64,000 nucleotides of DNA from Lethocerus indicus (taxonomy: Eukaryota; Arthropoda; Insecta; Hemiptera; Belostomatidae), in contig JACDQD010000007.1 of NCBI GenBank assembly GCA_019843655.1, forward strand, positions 29,615,207 to 29,679,206, read 5' to 3'. The notes beneath the pieces were generated by a model. The model saw nothing but the letters and a program-made list of their open reading frames with translations, made no database searches and was not told the origin of the DNA. Each line of letters begins with the position of its first letter. Within the stretch, counting starts at the first letter, position 1. This document shows positions 1 to 10,864 of the stretch, one piece after another. A program made the position numbers and the translations under genes.

Positions 1-144
1 ACGGAAGAAAGTCGGTGCAAAAGCGGGTGACGAAAAAAAATTGATGCAAACTTTGTTTTTGTAATTTTGACTCGCCCCCTAAACCTAAAACAAACCGCTT
101 ACGGTCCGTAATATTAACAGTATCCAAATTTGTATCTTACTTAC

Positions 145-303
145 GGGATCTTTCTTTTCGTCGAAAATATCGAAACCGATCGATTCGGGATCGGATACGA
201 TGCACTTTGAATTGTCGGCGAGTCGCAAGTGCAGTTTCGTGTGAACGACCTTTATTCCGCCGACCCACGAATCCAGGCAGACGGCAATGTCCGGCGCCAG
301 CTC
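145..303 (-). CDS. UBE2O: UBE2O coding exon 3 (53 codons)
   Basis: The acceptor is gtaaacag at 304-311 and the donor is a perfect gtaagt at 144-139. The peptide ELAPDIAVCLDSWVGG... through ...FDIFDEKKDP matches the UBE2O segment that follows the conserved VNSKDL block (human YDCWLGKVYDL region). Phase 0 at both ends, consistent with exon 2 once its two bases are restored. It is separated from exon 2 by a 4.7-kb intron holding the ~325-bp satellite. Confidence 0.82.
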
Positions 304-3300
304 CTGTTTACAGAACGCGTACACAATAAGTCGATAAAACGGTTTTCTTTTCCCAACATTAAGTGCATTTTTTTTTTTTTTTTTTATTAAGATACTACAC
401 AACTTACAAATATATAGTCATAAAAGGTGCACACTCTGAGTACATGAGACGCCAAAAGCGATATTTTTTTTTGGTTCGGAATACCTGTTTTGTGGTCTGC
501 GATATTTGAATTTTTAATAAAATTCTTTTTTTTTTACTCAATCTTTAAATGGTCTTCAAAGACTTTAATTTGGATTTGTCATTTCCTTCATTTAATAATA
601 CTACCTTTGTAACGTTCAATGTCAATAATTCGATAAAATCGCCAACATAAAAACTTTGGTTGTGTATCATTTTTTTTCTTTAATAATCAACATTCCATCT
701 TAGAGATTATGCAGTGGTGATCTCTGTACAAGAATCCATAAACAGAAAAATAAACATTTTTCTTACTTACATATATGAGTTGAATAGAAATTCAATAATT
801 GGTACGACCAAATTAATTCATTTATTTATGAATTAATTAATTAGCAGTCATTTAGCTGGGAGCGATTAAAACTCTGAATAAAATATTAATAGGTATAAAA
901 GGGAAAAAAGGCACTAACGGATTCCTTACTACCTATTATGAAATACCGGGCCGCGTCATAAAAACTACAGGCTTAACGGAAACAATTTAATGCTTTTAAT
1001 TATCGAATTAAGTTAATTGATTCAAAAGCGGCACATGCGGCAATTTTAACTTTTCTTACTTAGTTAATTAAATAAGAAGGTCGGGAAAATATAAAACGGT
1101 TTAATTTCAATGAACTGTAACTCCTTTTTCCACTCTAGGTTTAGGTTTAACGCATTAAAATGCTCGATATCTGCCGACTCGGTATAGAATTTCAGGTTTC
1201 AGACCGATGCAGTAATTTGTAAGATTTTTTTTTTTGACTTTCAATCAACTAATAAACGGATAATTGCATTTTTTTGAACGTTGCTACAGGACAAATAACT
1301 TCACGTGAAATTATCGACGAAGAAATATCGAATATAGAGAATGCGTACCGATGCGTACGAAAACAGTCGATAGGGAGGTTACACCGTATCATTATGGGGA
1401 TTTTGGCCGAAAGCGAAGAAAGTATGTGCCGCGCGGCGCTAAATGTATAATTAACAACAAATAATTGCAACGTGAAAACAATGTTCGGGCTAAATCCCGA
1501 TGATATTGTGTAACGTCACCGTCGACTTCAGAAAAAACTACTCGTCGGGAAAAATACTACCCCGTCTCCGCTATCGGTGTTGGGCGTAACATCGCCGTCG
1601 ACTTTTTTCATGCATCGATTCGATATCTCCTATCTGTCGTACATATCGGCCGACAACTTAATAATCGCGAATTCCAATCGATAAGTATATTTTTGGCACG
1701 TCGATTTTGTGCGCAGATAAGCCCCGTGAGACGGTTTTGAATGCCGTAAGATACATTCGGCTTTCTACAATGTCCCAGTGTCGGACGAACTATGGCATTC
1801 TGAATCAATAATCGCCTTTATTCGCGGTCATCGTCGACCTCCACTGGACGTCCGGAGCAAATACTTCGATACGTTATTATTATTATTCGTCCTTTCTGAA
1901 ACATTCGTTATCGAAATTACATCGACCGGTCGAATTGTCACATTTTGTCACAGCGTTTTCGTCACATTTCGCTTTTTTATTTTCGCAAACGTGTTAACAT
2001 TAAAAGATGAGGGGAGCGCTCCGGACGTCCGGAGTGGAGGTCGACGATGACCGAATAAAGGCGATTATTGTTTCAGAATGCCATAGTAGACATTGGGACA
2101 TTGTAGAGAAGCCGAATGTATCTTATACGCGCATTCAAAACCGTCAACGGGGCTTATCTGTGCACAAAGATGTCGACGTACTTAAAAATATGTACAACGC
2201 CACTTGTCGGTGAAATCCGCGATTACTCGGCGGCTTCGTAATATCGATATGTCGTAAGCGAGATAGCAACGTGACTTCACAATACGAGCGAACCGTTAAT
2301 TGTCGAAGTAAAGGGAAACAGAGTAATTATGACGCGAAAAGAAATAATATAATAAAACTGACCTTAATCGGGAATCTGACTCGCTCTTAGAACACTGTCT
2401 AAGAGACGTACCCTTCACCCCCGCATCGAGGACACAGATAACTCCCTCGCAATCCATCCCACATCCGTACATATCTCGATCACTCTTTCCGGTATCTCAC
2501 ATTTTAACTGTTTTGCGGCGGAGTGCTCATAAATGCGCGGACATAATACGACACAATGCTCGCGAAAAAGAATTTCACTGTCTGTCGACGATGCCACGAA
2601 TTTTTATTAGCGCTCGATTTGTCGTTATCGCGAAGTGCGGCGAATAGAGATTTATACCCGCCTTTTGTCATTATTGTCATTATCGATACACTTTTTACTC
2701 GACGTTAACATCGATGGAGGAGCAAAATCGATACATTTCGAGTGTTCACCGCATAGTTTTCGCTATAATAACCGTCCCTCTCTCTCTTAATACGTTTGAA
2801 CATTTCGCTTAATTCCGGTAGATTTTTCATCGAATCGAAATCTTTCGAACGAATTATGCGCCGAAAATCCCGAGTTTCGCAAAGTGTGTTAAACCCGATC
2901 AGAAAAGGACAACCTGTCGGAGTTACGACCGATTATAGCGTAACCTCGGTCAAATGTAACTGATAACGAATTTTATAAATAAATAATAAATTAATTTAAG
3001 GTTTATGTTTGAGGAGGGAGAGTTCGACTATAATCTTTTCTGCCTACACTCACCTAATTCTCAGACTTAGCCACCTCATTCCTCTAAAAAACAGGCTATT
3101 TGATAAATAGCTTTTAGGTTTAAGCGTTGTCGATATAAAGGCTGCGTCAAAGGATAAAATTAGAGAGTTCGCCCGCGAAGGTGTTGAACCCGCTCGAAAA
3201 GGACAACCCATCGGACAAGTTGTTATAATTTTAGATAACCTCGGTCGAAATGTAACTGATACCCTGTTTATTTTATAAATAAATAATAAATTAATTTAAG

Positions 3301-5590
3301 GTTTATGTTTGAGGAGGGAGAGTTCCGACTATAATCACCGAGCGTTTTCTACACTCACCTAATTCAGACTTGGGCCAATTTTCATTCCTCTACCGACATA
3401 GTTTGTTTCGAAAAACAGGCTATTGGTAAATAGCTTTTAGTTTTAAGCGTTGTCGAAATAAACGCGTCAAAGGGCAAATTATGCGAAGAAAGATTCGCCA
3501 AGTGTTAAACCGTCGAAAAGGACAACCGTCGGACAAGTTGACAACGATTATAATGATGTAACCTCGGTAAATGTAACCAATACGACCCGTTTATTTATAA
3601 ATAAATAATAAATTAATTTAAGGTTTATGTTTGAGGAGGGAGAGTTCGACTATAATCACCGAGTCGAAAACTCACCTAATTCTTAGATTTGGGCCACCTC
3701 TCATTCCTCTACCGACATCGAGTTTGCGAAAACAGGCTATTCGGTAAATAGCTTTTCAGTTTTAAGCGTTGTCGAAATAAAGCGGCTGCGTCGTAAAGGA
3801 TAAAATTAGAGTTCGCCCCGCGAATGGTGTTAAACGCTGACAACCGGTCGGACAAGTTGGCGACAACGATTATAACGCGTAACCTCGGTCGAAATGTAAC
3901 CGATAACGACCGTTTATTTTATAAATAAATAATAAATTAATTTAAGGTTTATGTTTGAGGAGGAGAGTTCGACTATAATCACCGAGTCGTTTTCTGTCAA
4001 AATTCACCTAATTCTTAGATTTGGGCCACCTCTCATTCCTCTACCGAAAAACAGGCTATTCGGTAAATAGCTTTTTAGTTTTAAGCGTTGTCGAAATAAA
4101 ACGGCTGCGTCGTAAAGGATAAAATTAGAGAGTTCGCCCCGCGAAAGGGCGTTAAACACGTTCAGAAAAGGACAACCGGTCGGACAAGTTGACGACAACG
4201 ATTATAACGCGTAACCTCGGTCGAAATGTAACCGATACGACCCGTTTATTTAATAAATAAATAATAAATTAATTTAAGGTTTATGTTTGAGGAGGGATAG
4301 TTCCGACTATAATCACCGAGTCGTTTTCTGTCAAAACTCACCTAATTCTTAGATTTGGGCCACCTCTCATTCCTCTACCGACATCGGGAGTTTGCTCGAC
4401 AAACAGGCTATTCGGTAAATAGCTTTTAGTTTTAAGCGTTGTCGAAATAAAACGGCTGCGTCGTAAAGGACAAATTAGAGAGTTCGCCCCGCGAAAGGGC
4501 GTTAAACCCGTTCAGAAAAGGACAACCGGTCGGACAAGTTGACGACAACGATTATAACGCGTAACCTCGGTCGAAATGTAACCGATACGACCCGTTTTAT
4601 TTTATAAATAAATAATAAATTAATTTAAGGTTTATGTTTGACGAGGGATAGTTCCGACTATAATCACCGAGTCGTTTTCTGTCAAAACTCACCTAATTCT
4701 TAGACTTGGGCCACCTCTCATTCCTCTACCGAAAAACAGGCTATTCGGTAAATAGCTTTTTAGTTTTAAGCGTTGTCGATATAAAACGGCTGCGTCGTAA
4801 AGGATAAAATTAGAGAGTTCGCCCCGCGAATGGGCGTTAAACGCTGACAACCGGTCGGACAAGTTGACGACAACGATTATAACGCGTAAACTCGGTCGAA
4901 ACGGTGTAACCGATAACGACCCGTTCTTCTCGGCTAATTTTCGGCGGTCTCGGGCATCGATCTCGTGTAACTTGAGTGTAACGGAGAACGGATAGAGAGA
5001 AAAGTGTCACCTCGAGTGGTACGAGATCGCTGCTCTTGACGTTGTTGATGATGTGCTTGGTGCCGACGACCTGGACGCGCGGTCACCTCCATGTGTCGGC
5101 AGTAGCCCCTCTGCGTGTCCTTCCCTTTGATCATACGGCGGACGACGTCGCCCGGCATCAGCGACCTGTCGGCGAGCCCAACCTGAGGAGTCGACGGTGG
5201 TCAGGTTCAAAGGAGGGTCCTGGAGGAGGAGGAGCAGGAAGTGGAGGAGGAGGATGATCCTCCTCCTCCTCCTCCTCCTCCTCCTCCTCCCCCCACAGCC
5301 AACCTTATTTAAAAAATAAAAACTAAACCGTATAATAGAAACGTTTTTGTGTTTTTTTTTCCGCGACAAGGGCCGCCAACCTTTTTCTCCGAGACGACTT
5401 CTTCGGCGCCGGTCGGGTGCCAGGCCACTCGTATGTGGCCCTTTTTCATCCTGACGTTGTCCTCGGCGTCCGAATTGTCGTCGCTGCTGACCAATTCGGA
5501 ATTTTCCAAAACCATACCGAATTCGATGTTGCCCCTTTTATTGATTCTGTAGACTTCGTCCTCGTAAAAATACTGGTGTTCGGCGGCCAT
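145..5590 (-). CDS. UBE2O: UBE2O-type E2/E3 hybrid ubiquitin ligase, N-terminal three exons (gene partial at left edge)
   Basis: Exons join as 5590..5381, 5182..5011 and 303..145 on the minus strand, all at phase 0 with GT-AG borders. The joined peptide aligns by eye with the N-terminal conserved region of animal UBE2O: an acidic stretch after a GMVLENSEL block, then GHIRVAWHPTG, DRSLMPGDVVRRMI, VKSSDL and AVCLDSWVGG. In the family this region precedes a second conserved region, a coiled coil and the UBC catalytic domain, which lie outside the window. UBE2O ubiquitinates orphan ribosomal and other basic proteins without a separate E3. Exon 2 is two bases short of the conserved frame, so as written the reading frame breaks there. 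Either an assembly error or a damaged gene is possible; splice sites and exons 1 and 3 look intact, which favours a sequencing or assembly error. Confidence 0.85.
1290..1450 (+). CDS. Possible terminal exon of an unidentified gene (antisense inside UBE2O intron 2)
   Basis: After a plausible acceptor (gttgctacag) the plus strand is open for 52 residues, phase 1, and ends in TAA at 1448-1450. The peptide starts QITSREIIDEEISNIENAYR and ends with a Met/Glu-rich stretch. It is mixed hydrophilic and looks helical, unlike translated repeat DNA. No family is recognised and no partner exon upstream is seen. It could equally be chance or a transposon relic. Confidence 0.25.
1660..2225. mobile_element. 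FB2 palindromic (foldback) element, ~200-bp arms
   Basis: Positions ~1660-1858 reappear as reverse complement at ~2020-2225. Matching landmarks are the Sal-like block gacctcca/tggaggtc next to gacgtccgga, the string gccgaatgtatct and its complement, and the outer gcgattac/aatcgcg ends. A ~160-bp A/T-richer loop lies between. Outer ends resemble the ggcaactaagtaattgcgg termini seen elsewhere in the window. No transposase is present. Confidence 0.75.
2226..2859. other. Intronic sequence, nothing recognised
   Basis: Mixed-composition DNA between FB2 and the ~325-bp satellite. A 60-codon open stretch at 2415-2597 on the minus strand matches no family I know and has no support. Confidence 0.5.
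2860..4925. repeat. ~325-bp tandem satellite, about six copies
   Basis: The marker gtttatgtttgaggaggga recurs at 3001, 3301, 3623, 3947, 4279 and ~4630 (spacings 300, 322, 324, 332, 351). Each unit carries an A/T block with taaataaataata, the marker, a caccgagtcg block, a short stem-loop (GCTATT, short loop, AATAGC) and a C/G-richer tail ending in a gtaacctcggtcgaaatgtaac block. Later copies are more alike than the first, suggesting homogenisation from one end. Confidence 0.9.
5011..5182 (-). CDS. UBE2O: UBE2O coding exon 2, with an apparent 2-bp deletion
   Basis: The exon opens after a ctcctcag acceptor with VGLADRSLMPGDVV and runs to ...YCRHMEVTAR. The conserved continuation VQVVGTKHIINNVKSSDL is present but in another frame. 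The exon is 172 nt, and 174 nt (58 codons) would keep phase 0 on both sides. The break falls at about 5080 in a GC-alternating run, where one GC dinucleotide appears to be missing. It ends ...LVPLE at a gtgaca donor. Confidence 0.82.
5216..5295. repeat. (GGA)n followed by (TCC)n inverted microsatellite
   Basis: A GGA-rich run (5216-5250) meets a TCC run (5256-5294) head to head, making a long hairpin. It lies inside UBE2O intron 1, about 35-110 nt upstream of the exon 2 acceptor on the sense strand. Confidence 0.85.
5381..5590 (-). CDS. UBE2O: UBE2O coding exon 1 (70 codons)
   Basis: The start ATG at 5590-5588 is chosen because it heads the conserved block MAAEHQYFYEDEVYRIN and has a good context (atcATGG). 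An in-frame extension reaches 5677, but it is glycine/arginine-rich and not conserved. The exon carries the acidic serine/aspartate stretch and the SH3-like GHIRVAW motif and ends ...EKK at a gttggc donor (5380), phase 0. Confidence 0.83.
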
Positions 5591-6369
5591 GATGATGATT
5601 GAAACGGAAAAGTTGTAAATGTGCGCACGCTGCGCTTCGCCCCTCCCGCCCCCCGGTCCACCGACCAGTCTGGCCAACCCACTTTTTACACTGGCTACAT
5701 GATCGCAGAATTTTTAAAATTAAACATTAAACGAATTTAAAAAAAAAATCTCCCCTATTCCGATTTTTAAGTACGAATTTTTATTTTTTTTTTAAAAAAA
5801 AAAGCAGCCCCCCTACACCGGCTACAGGATCGACGAACCTTCAGATCAAATCTATTAACCTACATTTCAGAAGGAAAATTTTAATTAATCTCCCCGAGAC
5901 GCTACTCTCAATTTACATTTCGTCCAAACATATGACGGGAATAATTTTTAATAATAAAAATTAACCGTTATTAAAAAAAAAAAAATGCGTCCAATATAAA
6001 ACCGACATCTTCCATCTCATTTATATATACAATACAAACACATATATATATATATGGAATAATAACGCCCGTTGTGATTTTCAGTAAATAATTTCAAACG
6101 CTATCGTTAATTTCGGTTTTTCGTCGAAATTTACAAGGGTGAAACGGACAATAATGTCGACCGACAAGTAATTACCTATGTAATGGTTCTGACATTCAAA
6201 ATGACATGTAACACATATTGAACTGATGAAATTAAATATTCCCCAGGCAAATTATACAAATAATGTCTCGATTAACAGTTTATTGTATGAAATTGTTTCA
6301 ATTGCGCAAATTACAGCGACAAACTTTAAAAGTCATACTGATCAAATTATAAATGTTTAAAACCGACAT

Positions 6370-6590
6370 TTTTGAAATATTTTATTAATAAATTAATTTA
6401 AGGTTTATATTTGAGGAGGGAGAGTTCCGACTATAATCGCCGAGTGGTTTTCTGTCAAAACTCACCTAATTCTTAGAATTAGGCCACCTTTCATTCCTCT
6501 GCTGATATCGGGAGTTTGCTCGAAAAACAGGCTATTCGGTAAATAGTTTTTTAGTTTTAAGCATTGTCGAAATAAAAGGACATGCACGGT
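6370..6590. repeat. Solitary copy of the UBE2O-intron ~325-bp satellite unit
   Basis: The block from aattaatttaaggtttata through the stem-loop (gctattcggtaaatag) to gcattgtcgaaataaa repeats the first two thirds of the intron unit in the same orientation, 1.4 kb away from the array and outside the gene. Confidence 0.85.
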
Positions 6591-6989
6591 ATATCACAAT
6601 TTACTTACAGAGTCCAGCCGTTGATGTTCATCAGCCGAATAAGTCAATCATAAATCGATAGAGGAAATAGCGGAAGTAATTAGTAAATTACATCCCGAAC
6701 AGGGACATCTCGGTTTTCCGTTATCCGACTGCCCTATAATGTTGAAGGAATTCCTTAACGGGGACAAATAGACGAAAGAAATTGGCTACTGCTAGAAACA
6801 TTTAAAACGCATTATTAATTTTGAACAAACCGCTGCGAGTGTTAAAAAAAATAAAACTTTTATGGACGAAAAACCGTAAGACAAATAATAATTAAAGTTT
6901 CAATTATCGCTCGGTTTTCATCGTTCTATTTTTTTGTAATATGTAAAAGGCGCGTCTTAAAAATTCAAATAAAAATATAATACTCTATA

Positions 6990-7800
6990 ATATAATTTCT
7001 CGTCCCAATGAAATTCTGATTACCCTAGGATAGATCTAATTGTTCAGGATGATAAAGTTGATGACAAGAGGTAATGATATCCACTTTTAATATAAATATA
7101 CACAATTTTGTACAATTTACGGGAGAATTAAGCCACATAAATTTTAATCAAACTGCCGCACCTTTTTAAAAAAAATAATTTCGACGTTAACCCAAATACG
7201 ATTGCATTTTTAACTTTCATTAAATTTTAAGCTTTGTCTTATTTTATTGTAATACGCTGAAAATTCGAATAAAGTTATAATAATTTCAATATTCTCGGAA
7301 ACGTATCGGAAAGTGCCATCGCTGGGTGACAAATAAAAATGTACCGCAATCGTACCTATAATCAAAGGTTGATTTTATAATAGATAAAAATCAATATTCT
7401 TCCCGTTCCGGTTTCTCCTAACCGATATTCCGATAACTCCGGCCCTAGAATTACACTTTTCAGGATGATAAAGTGAACAACAAAGTTGGAGATATACACT
7501 TTTAATATGAATATATATAAAATTAGGTTTCTAGACATTTAATATGCTAAAAATTTCGAAAATAATATGGGAAAAATTAAAACACCCTGCGATTGTTCAG
7601 GTTGACTGGACAATAAATAAAAAGGAAAAAATCGACCTTTTCGAAAATTCAAACGAAATTAAAACATTCTTCTTGTCCCGGATTGGTCCTAGTGATATTC
7701 CACCGGCTTCGGGGTAAAGTTCAGTATTCGGGATGATAAAGTCGATGACAGAGCTAAATTTTTAATAGAAATATATATACAATTTTATACAATTTACACG
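6990..7800. repeat. Degenerate ~350-bp direct repeat, three copies, ending at the PPIL2 stop codon
   Basis: The block gatgataaagt followed by aatataaatatacacaatttt-like A/T sequence recurs near 7048-7125, 7460-7530 and 7730-7800. Each is preceded by a related tccta/gatattcc segment. The last copy abuts the PPIL2 stop, so the PPIL2 3' UTR is made of this repeat. A possible ATTAAA poly(A) signal on the minus strand lies near 7754. Confidence 0.6.
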
Positions 7801-7801
7801 A

Positions 7802-9337
7802 TTACCAGTTGTCGAAATTTCCAAATTTGTAGTCGACTTTTTTCTGCCGTTTCGTAACAGGCTCTGAATTAGTGTTGCGTGCTGTGGCCGGCGCGTTTAC
7901 GATATCCGGATCGATGTACTTTCCGACGCCGGTTTTGAATACGCGCAACGGTCCGTCCTTCTTCGCGCCGCTTTCGCACTTTTCCTCCGATTTAATTTTT
8001 TCGCTGGCCCTATCCGCCGCCAACTTCTCGTCCGCCTCCTGGTACGGATCGACGAAGACGTGAGCCTCCGTTATTACGATGTCCTCAATCGGCCTGTCTT
8101 TGTTGTCGACTTCGATTTTCTCCATCGCCGACAGCGTGTCGAGACCGCCGACGACGCGCCCGAACACCGTATGCTTGCCGTTCAAATTGAGGCACGACCG
8201 GTACGTGATGAAGAACTGAGAGCCGTTGGTATCTGGCCCCGAATTGGCCATCGACACGATGCCCCGTCCTGTGTGCGTCAGCTGAGGTCTGATCTCGTTC
8301 TCGAACGGTTCGCCCCAGATGGACTGGCCGCCGGTGCCGGTCCCAGTCGGGTCGCCGCCCTGTATCATAAAGTGTCTGATCGAACGGTGGAACACCGTCC
8401 CTCTGTAATAGCCGCGTTGGCAGTGTTTCATGAAATTCTCGCACGTTTTAGGCACGAGATCGCAGTGCAGTTCGACGTTGAGCGGTCCCAGATTGGTCAC
8501 CAGCCTGACGTAGCCTTTTTTGGTGACGTTTTCGTACCTGACGAGATCTTCGTCGATGATCGCCGGTTGGTGTACGGTTTGTGGCGCGAGCGAAGTTGAC
8601 GTGAAGCTGGCGGCGACCGCTCCCGTCGAATAGTGGGCGGCGTTGAATTTGTCCGCGACTCTTTTCTCGCGCTTTTCGGCCGCCGCCGGCCTGTACTCCC
8701 TGTCGAGCTCGTTCAGTATCTCCTCGGCCTCTTTGCTCACCGTCTTCAGGTTGTTCCTGCGGCCTCCAGTCGCGTCGGCCGCCTCCCGCTCCTCTTCGAC
8801 GCTGTGACCGTTCTTGATGTGGTGGAAATTGGTCATGTTGAATTTTTCCAAGTCGTTCGGGTCCTGGAGGACGATGAGATCGGCCCTGGTGAACGGTTCG
8901 CCCGACGTCAGATCGGTCCAACATTTGTTCTTGACGTTGAGCCGTTCGACGGCCTCGTACGAGAAGACGTTGCCGGTGACCGATACGGCGACTATGTGAG
9001 AACCGGGCGTGAACTGTTTGAACAACACCGGGCAGTGGTACTTGCCCTCTTTGTTCTTCGAAAAATTCAATCTTATCAGCGATTTGAAATCCTGCGGTTT
9101 ACCCGTCACCGGATTTGTCTTGTATTTCTTCAGGTAGAGGCCGACGGCTTCCAAATCGAAAATGTTACCGTCCCTGTCGCAGCAGGGATTTTCGAAAGGC
9201 TGCAGGCTGACGCAGCAGTGATCGAACGGCAATTTCTTGAAAGTGATATCGGAGCCGGGCTTTTTGCCGCCGTACAGCGTCGTCCACTCCGTGTACGTTA
9301 TGTACATCTTGTCCTTCTGATGCTGTTTCTTGCCCAT
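7802..9337 (-). CDS. PPIL2: PPIL2: U-box / cyclophilin-domain protein (511 aa), single exon
   Basis: The product is a nuclear cyclophilin-like protein tied to the spliceosome and to ubiquitin ligation through its U-box. The start is clear: MGKKQHQKDKMYIT is the family N-terminus, and the family C-terminal motif is present as FGNFDNW at 505-511. The U-box spans about residues 36-110 and the linker about 165-270, with the family block FNAAHYSTG at 231-239. The cyclophilin domain spans about 275-433, with FHRSI at 316-320 (Arg318 equals the catalytic Arg of cyclophilin A), QGGDPTGTGTGG at 326-337 and SQFFIT at 373-378. The position of cyclophilin A Trp121 is Asn384 (Tyr in human PPIL2), so isomerase activity may be weak. 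The length matches the usual ~520. No introns interrupt it, unlike the vertebrate gene. Long open frames on the opposite strand are shadows of its GC-rich third positions. Confidence 0.97.
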   Translation of the reverse strand: MGKKQHQKDKMYITYTEWTTLYGGKKPGSDITFKKLPFDHCCVSLQPFENPCCDRDGNIFDLEAVGLYLKKYKTNPVTGKPQDFKSLIRLNFSKNKEGKYHCPVLFKQFTPGSHIVAVSVTGNVFSYEAVERLNVKNKCWTDLTSGEPFTRADLIVLQDPNDLEKFNMTNFHHIKNGHSVEEEREAADATGGRRNNLKTVSKEAEEILNELDREYRPAAAEKREKRVADKFNAAHYSTGAVAASFTSTSLAPQTVHQPAIIDEDLVRYENVTKKGYVRLVTNLGPLNVELHCDLVPKTCENFMKHCQRGYYRGTVFHRSIRHFMIQGGDPTGTGTGGQSIWGEPFENEIRPQLTHTGRGIVSMANSGPDTNGSQFFITYRSCLNLNGKHTVFGRVVGGLDTLSAMEKIEVDNKDRPIEDIVITEAHVFVDPYQEADEKLAADRASEKIKSEEKCESGAKKDGPLRVFKTGVGKYIDPDIVNAPATARNTNSEPVTKRQKKVDYKFGNFDNW

Positions 9338-10375
9338 TTTGAAGTTTTAAATATTACGAATTCCGACCGAATTAATTTCGATACGTTTCACTGCGGAACG
9401 GAGCTGAGTGTCAACACTACGAGGCAGGTTATAGAAGGTTACAATTTCACTCGACGCCACCTAGATATATCTACCGTACTTTAAACGGACTATTTAAGTT
9501 TTAATATAAAAATTAATTATAACAATACGATATTTTAATGTTTAATATCTGTTTATCGGCTATTTGGAGAAATTTCATTAATAACAGTTACCACCTTACT
9601 TATTTTTCAAGGCGATATATAAAAGTCGACGGGATGTATATATTGGGCCCAGATTTATGTATTTGAAAAAAAATCTAAATGTAATCTACGATACAATATA
9701 TAAATATTCCGAATTTGGAGAAATAAGAACAACTATTTGAAACTAAATTAGGAGATGAGGAAAGGTGAATAACGGGTACGAAAAAACGGTACGTTCCGAG
9801 TATGTGTCCAAATTTATTCAACGTGAAAAAAGAGATTTGTAGTACTATACTTGAATTCTTTTATTTTTACCAAATAGAAAAAAAATGTAAGTATAAAAAA
9901 ATTACATAAAAATATTTATTCCTCTAGCGATAAAGCGACAGAAAATAGTGTCCTTAAATTTACTGTCTTAACAGAACATTAACGTGGTAATCCAATGGAA
10001 AAACTAAAAACTAAGAAATTATGGTTCTTTCAAATAAATATTACCCGAATTGTGAATGAAATATCGGTCAAATCGGACATTTCACTCTTCATTTTATGCA
10101 AGGGCTACTCACTGAATTCTTTGTTTGAATATCCGTTTCTAGTCCGATCTATTAAACAAACGCATTGTTTAAACTGCAATAAAATATAATATTTATTTCA
10201 ACCCTACGGCATTCCGATATCAGCCCAGAGAAGGCCACGAGGCTTCTTCTAGATTATGTATGTATTATTGATTCAATCTAATCTTCTTCTAATCTTCTTT
10301 GGTTATTGAATTAACGCTAATAATTATTTGTTGCTGCTGTAGACACGCGATCAAAACCTGAGTGAATTCTTTATA
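9338..10375. other. Intergenic spacer upstream of PPIL2
   Basis: The presumed PPIL2 promoter and 5' UTR lie here. It is A/T-rich with a few inverted A/T runs. A 64-codon open frame at 9995-10189 is A/T-driven and not credible. I see no clear core promoter element. Confidence 0.5.
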
Positions 10376-10864
10376 GAGGGCGTCCCGAAATTAACGCGAG
10401 ATTTGAATTTGCCGCCATTCTCGCAGTAAAGTTGGCAACCCTGTTAGAAAAAAAATCCCCGTTCGACAGCCGATAGTTTAGTGTCAGTCGAAACGGAGGT
10501 GAAAATGTGCTTCATTTCATGATTTTGTTCGGAAAATCCGCATATCCACTCGTTGTGATGCTCGAAGACACGCTTCGATATTGACATTTGAACGGCTTGT
10601 TTTTGTACGACCAATATGGTGGCTTTCGGCATCACCGGTTGATCACAGTTGACGAAGTTAAATTCCTTCACTATTCCGCGACTGTGGCCGCCGAATTTTA
10701 ATTATTTATGTTAATATTGTTCGACAATTAAAACGCGTTCTTCTATCGTGTAACGCCCCCATTTGGCTAAACTATCAGCTGATTTTTTTCTTTACAGGGT
10801 TACCAACTTTACTCTGCAAGAATGGCGGCCAATTCAAATCCCGCCGTAATTTTGGTACACCCTC
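10376..10864. mobile_element. MITE A, complete 489-bp copy with TA target duplication
   Basis: Left end gagggcgtcccgaaattaac and right end gttaattt-like ggtacaccctc form imperfect terminal inverted repeats of ~75 bp that extend to the aaagttggcaaccctgtta block. TA flanks both sides. The interior has no recognisable transposase. The element sits between the USH1G stop codon and PPIL2. Confidence 0.85.

Larger units (their letters stand above)
304..5010 (-). other. UBE2O intron 2
   Basis: 4.7-kb intron. From the sense 5' side it contains the ~325-bp tandem satellite (2860-4925), an A/T-moderate stretch with nothing recognised (2226-2860), a palindromic FB2 element (1660-2225), a possible short exon on the other strand (1290-1450), and A/T-rich DNA with homopolymer runs (404-1289) where I see nothing. 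Confidence 0.8.
5591..7801. other. Intergenic spacer between UBE2O and PPIL2
   Basis: The 5' flank of UBE2O is A/T-rich with poly-A/T and a short (TA)n near 6040. One isolated copy of the UBE2O-intron satellite is present at 6370-6590. Positions 6600-6990 hold nothing I recognise. Degenerate direct repeats occupy 6990-7800. Confidence 0.6.

Noticed and set aside
8060..9484. Plus-strand open frames of 179 and 283 codons opposite PPIL2
   Set aside because: Shadows of the GC-rich third codon positions of PPIL2; no homology and overlapping a proven gene.
10444..10671. 75-codon minus-strand frame inside MITE A as a possible transposase remnant
   Set aside because: No transposase motif can be recognised; other MITE A copies do not keep the frame.
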